From Diploscapter coronatus (taxonomy: Eukaryota; Nematoda; Chromadorea; Rhabditida; Rhabditidae), in the NCBI GenBank assembly GCA_964036155.1, contig OZ038422.1, positions 31,023,201-31,087,200 on the forward strand: 64,000 nucleotides of DNA, given 5' to 3'. The notes beneath the pieces were generated by a model, which was given only the letters and a program-made list of their open reading frames with translations, was not told where the DNA came from and searched no databases. Positions 63,053 through 64,000 of the stretch are shown here, one piece after another. Each line of letters starts with the position of its first letter. The stretch's first letter is position 1. The position numbers were made by a program, and so were the translations under genes.

Positions 63053-63405
63053 TTATTCAAAGTTTAATTCTCCGACTTCTTGCCGTTCATTCGTTTGTGG
63101 ATCGTATTCCTCGATTGAATTACAATAATTTTCCCTAAAAAAATCTGTAAAATCCAAGTTAACAAATATTTCCTATAAAGATGTGCAAAATCTCAGCTCA
63201 TCCTCCGATTGCACACAATTTCCCATTTAAGACAATGAGCGAATACTGATATATTACATAATTCATATCAGCGATTCTAGAAATTCGATTGCTAACGGGA
63301 ACTGATGGGTCGAAACAAACATGGCTCGAATACTTCAGAAAAACGAAAGTTTCATTGCGATTCCTTTGCCTCATTTCAAAGATTACTTTTCCGTAAATGC
63401 GCTTT
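63053..63405 (-). CDS. Kelch-repeat protein, C-terminal part (5' end outside or unrecognised)
   Basis: Exon 63405-63202 reads through CFDPS...ISRIADMN and YSLIVLNGKLCAIGG. Exon 63134-63053 continues with CNSIEEYDPQTNERQEVGEL and a TAA stop. These are the YDP..., LNGKLYAIGG and NSVEVYDP signatures of Kelch beta-propeller blades. The intron between them (63201-63135) starts AT rather than GT; splicing after GG in phase 2 gives an uninterrupted AIGG-ENYCNS repeat, and reading on gives an immediate TGA. Upstream exons should lie to the right, beyond 63405. A possible coding frame continues to about 63540, but its splice sites are unclear and the gene may run past the window or be partial. Kelch propellers bind protein partners, often as ubiquitin-ligase adaptors (family knowledge). 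Confidence 0.65.
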
Positions 63406-64000
63406 CTAAAATTTCGAAAATTCTTGTGAAACTTTTCAACTTCGCAGTAAAAGTCGATTCATTCCCCGACCGGTTTCCCTTTTCGGGTGCGGATATTTTT
63501 AACCCATTAGCCTCTAATCTCCTCATTGCCTGGAGGCAAATTCCTTCCGAATGAATGAGATTGACTTTTACTGTCTGATTTCTCTCTTCTATTTATTTCC
63601 CATACTATTCCTCTTGTCCTACTTCTTGGAATCTTTGAGTTTTGATAGTTTCCCTCTTTCAATTGGAATTCCCCTCTTCCGAACAACTCTTTTCATCTTC
63701 ATTCACTTTCTTGAATATATTTCTTCTCCATAGTATTTCTCCTTCCCTGTCTCTATTATCTCTCATTTTCCTGAATTATCTTTATTCTTGCTTCTTATTC
63801 TCTCTACCCTCCCCATTATCTTTCTCCTTCCTTTATTTCTTTTTCTTCACTTTCACTCTTTCCCTTTCTTTGTGGTCAGCGTTTAGTTTCTTCTCTCACC
63901 GTTTTCTCCATCTTTTCCCTCTTCATTTCCTTTTCTCTTTCAATTTGCTTTCATCTTTTCCCTTTCTGTTTTTTTCCTTGAATCCGTTTCCCTGCAGCTT
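63406..64000. other. polypyrimidine-rich window end
   Basis: From about 63560 to the end, the plus strand is strongly pyrimidine-biased (TTCTCT/CTTTCC words) and purines are sparse. Open frames here on either strand reflect that composition. A minus-strand frame at about 63540-63410 could be a further Kelch-gene exon, but its boundaries are unsupported. Confidence 0.5.

Overview
This is a stretch of AT-rich nematode nuclear DNA. Every gene is split by many short introns, mostly 40-60 nt, ending in the T-rich TTTTCAG/TTTTAG acceptor typical of nematodes. The gene content fits too: chemoreceptor-type seven-helix receptors including an SRSX-like gene, a C-type lectin, a CYP33-like P450, a White-type ABC transporter and a Kelch protein. 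TTTCAG-like sites lie just upstream of several start codons, as expected for spliced-leader addition. I joined exons by splice consensus, reading phase and family motifs. In most multi-exon models the exon lengths sum exactly to an open frame.

Layout, left to right: an orphan secreted/GPI-anchor-like protein (+, 1365-5183); a broken 7TM receptor (-, 7734-9361); an intact 312-aa SRSX-like receptor (-, 10476-12133); a 504-aa cytochrome P450 (-, 13496-15628); a 245-aa C-type lectin with a Ser/Thr stalk (-, 16864-19471); a 347-aa sorbitol-dehydrogenase-like enzyme (-, 20466-23185); a 390-aa 7TM chemoreceptor (-, 24205-25987) with a decayed partial paralogue beside it; a 388-aa neuropeptide-type GPCR (-, 27609-31315); a 244-aa membrane protein with a C-terminal RRM-like domain (-, 31558-51886) whose last intron is about 17 kb and explains the apparently empty 31.6-48.7 kb region; a 633-aa White/ABCG half-transporter (+, 52662-58276) in divergent orientation to it; a truncated Hsp70 (-, 59594-62080) with degenerate lid-exon remnants downstream; and the 3' end of a Kelch gene (-, 63053-63405).

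The most interesting signal is a cluster of introns breaking the GT-AG rule in otherwise open, conserved genes: two GC-AG introns in the P450, one GT-AT intron in the lectin with no AG available anywhere in it, and two AT-AG introns (both AGG|ATGAG or GAGG|ATGAG donors) in the ABC transporter and the Kelch gene. Base errors, pseudogenisation or relaxed splice-site recognition could explain this, and transcript data would decide. Other notable items are the 17-kb intron, the lid-less Hsp70 with altered linker residues, and several fold-back repeat families.

The receptors, lectin and P450 look like ordinary environment-facing nematode genes. I see no operon-wide pathway, but the RRM-like gene ends only about 240 bp upstream of the neuropeptide receptor start on the same strand, a spacing compatible with a small nematode operon.
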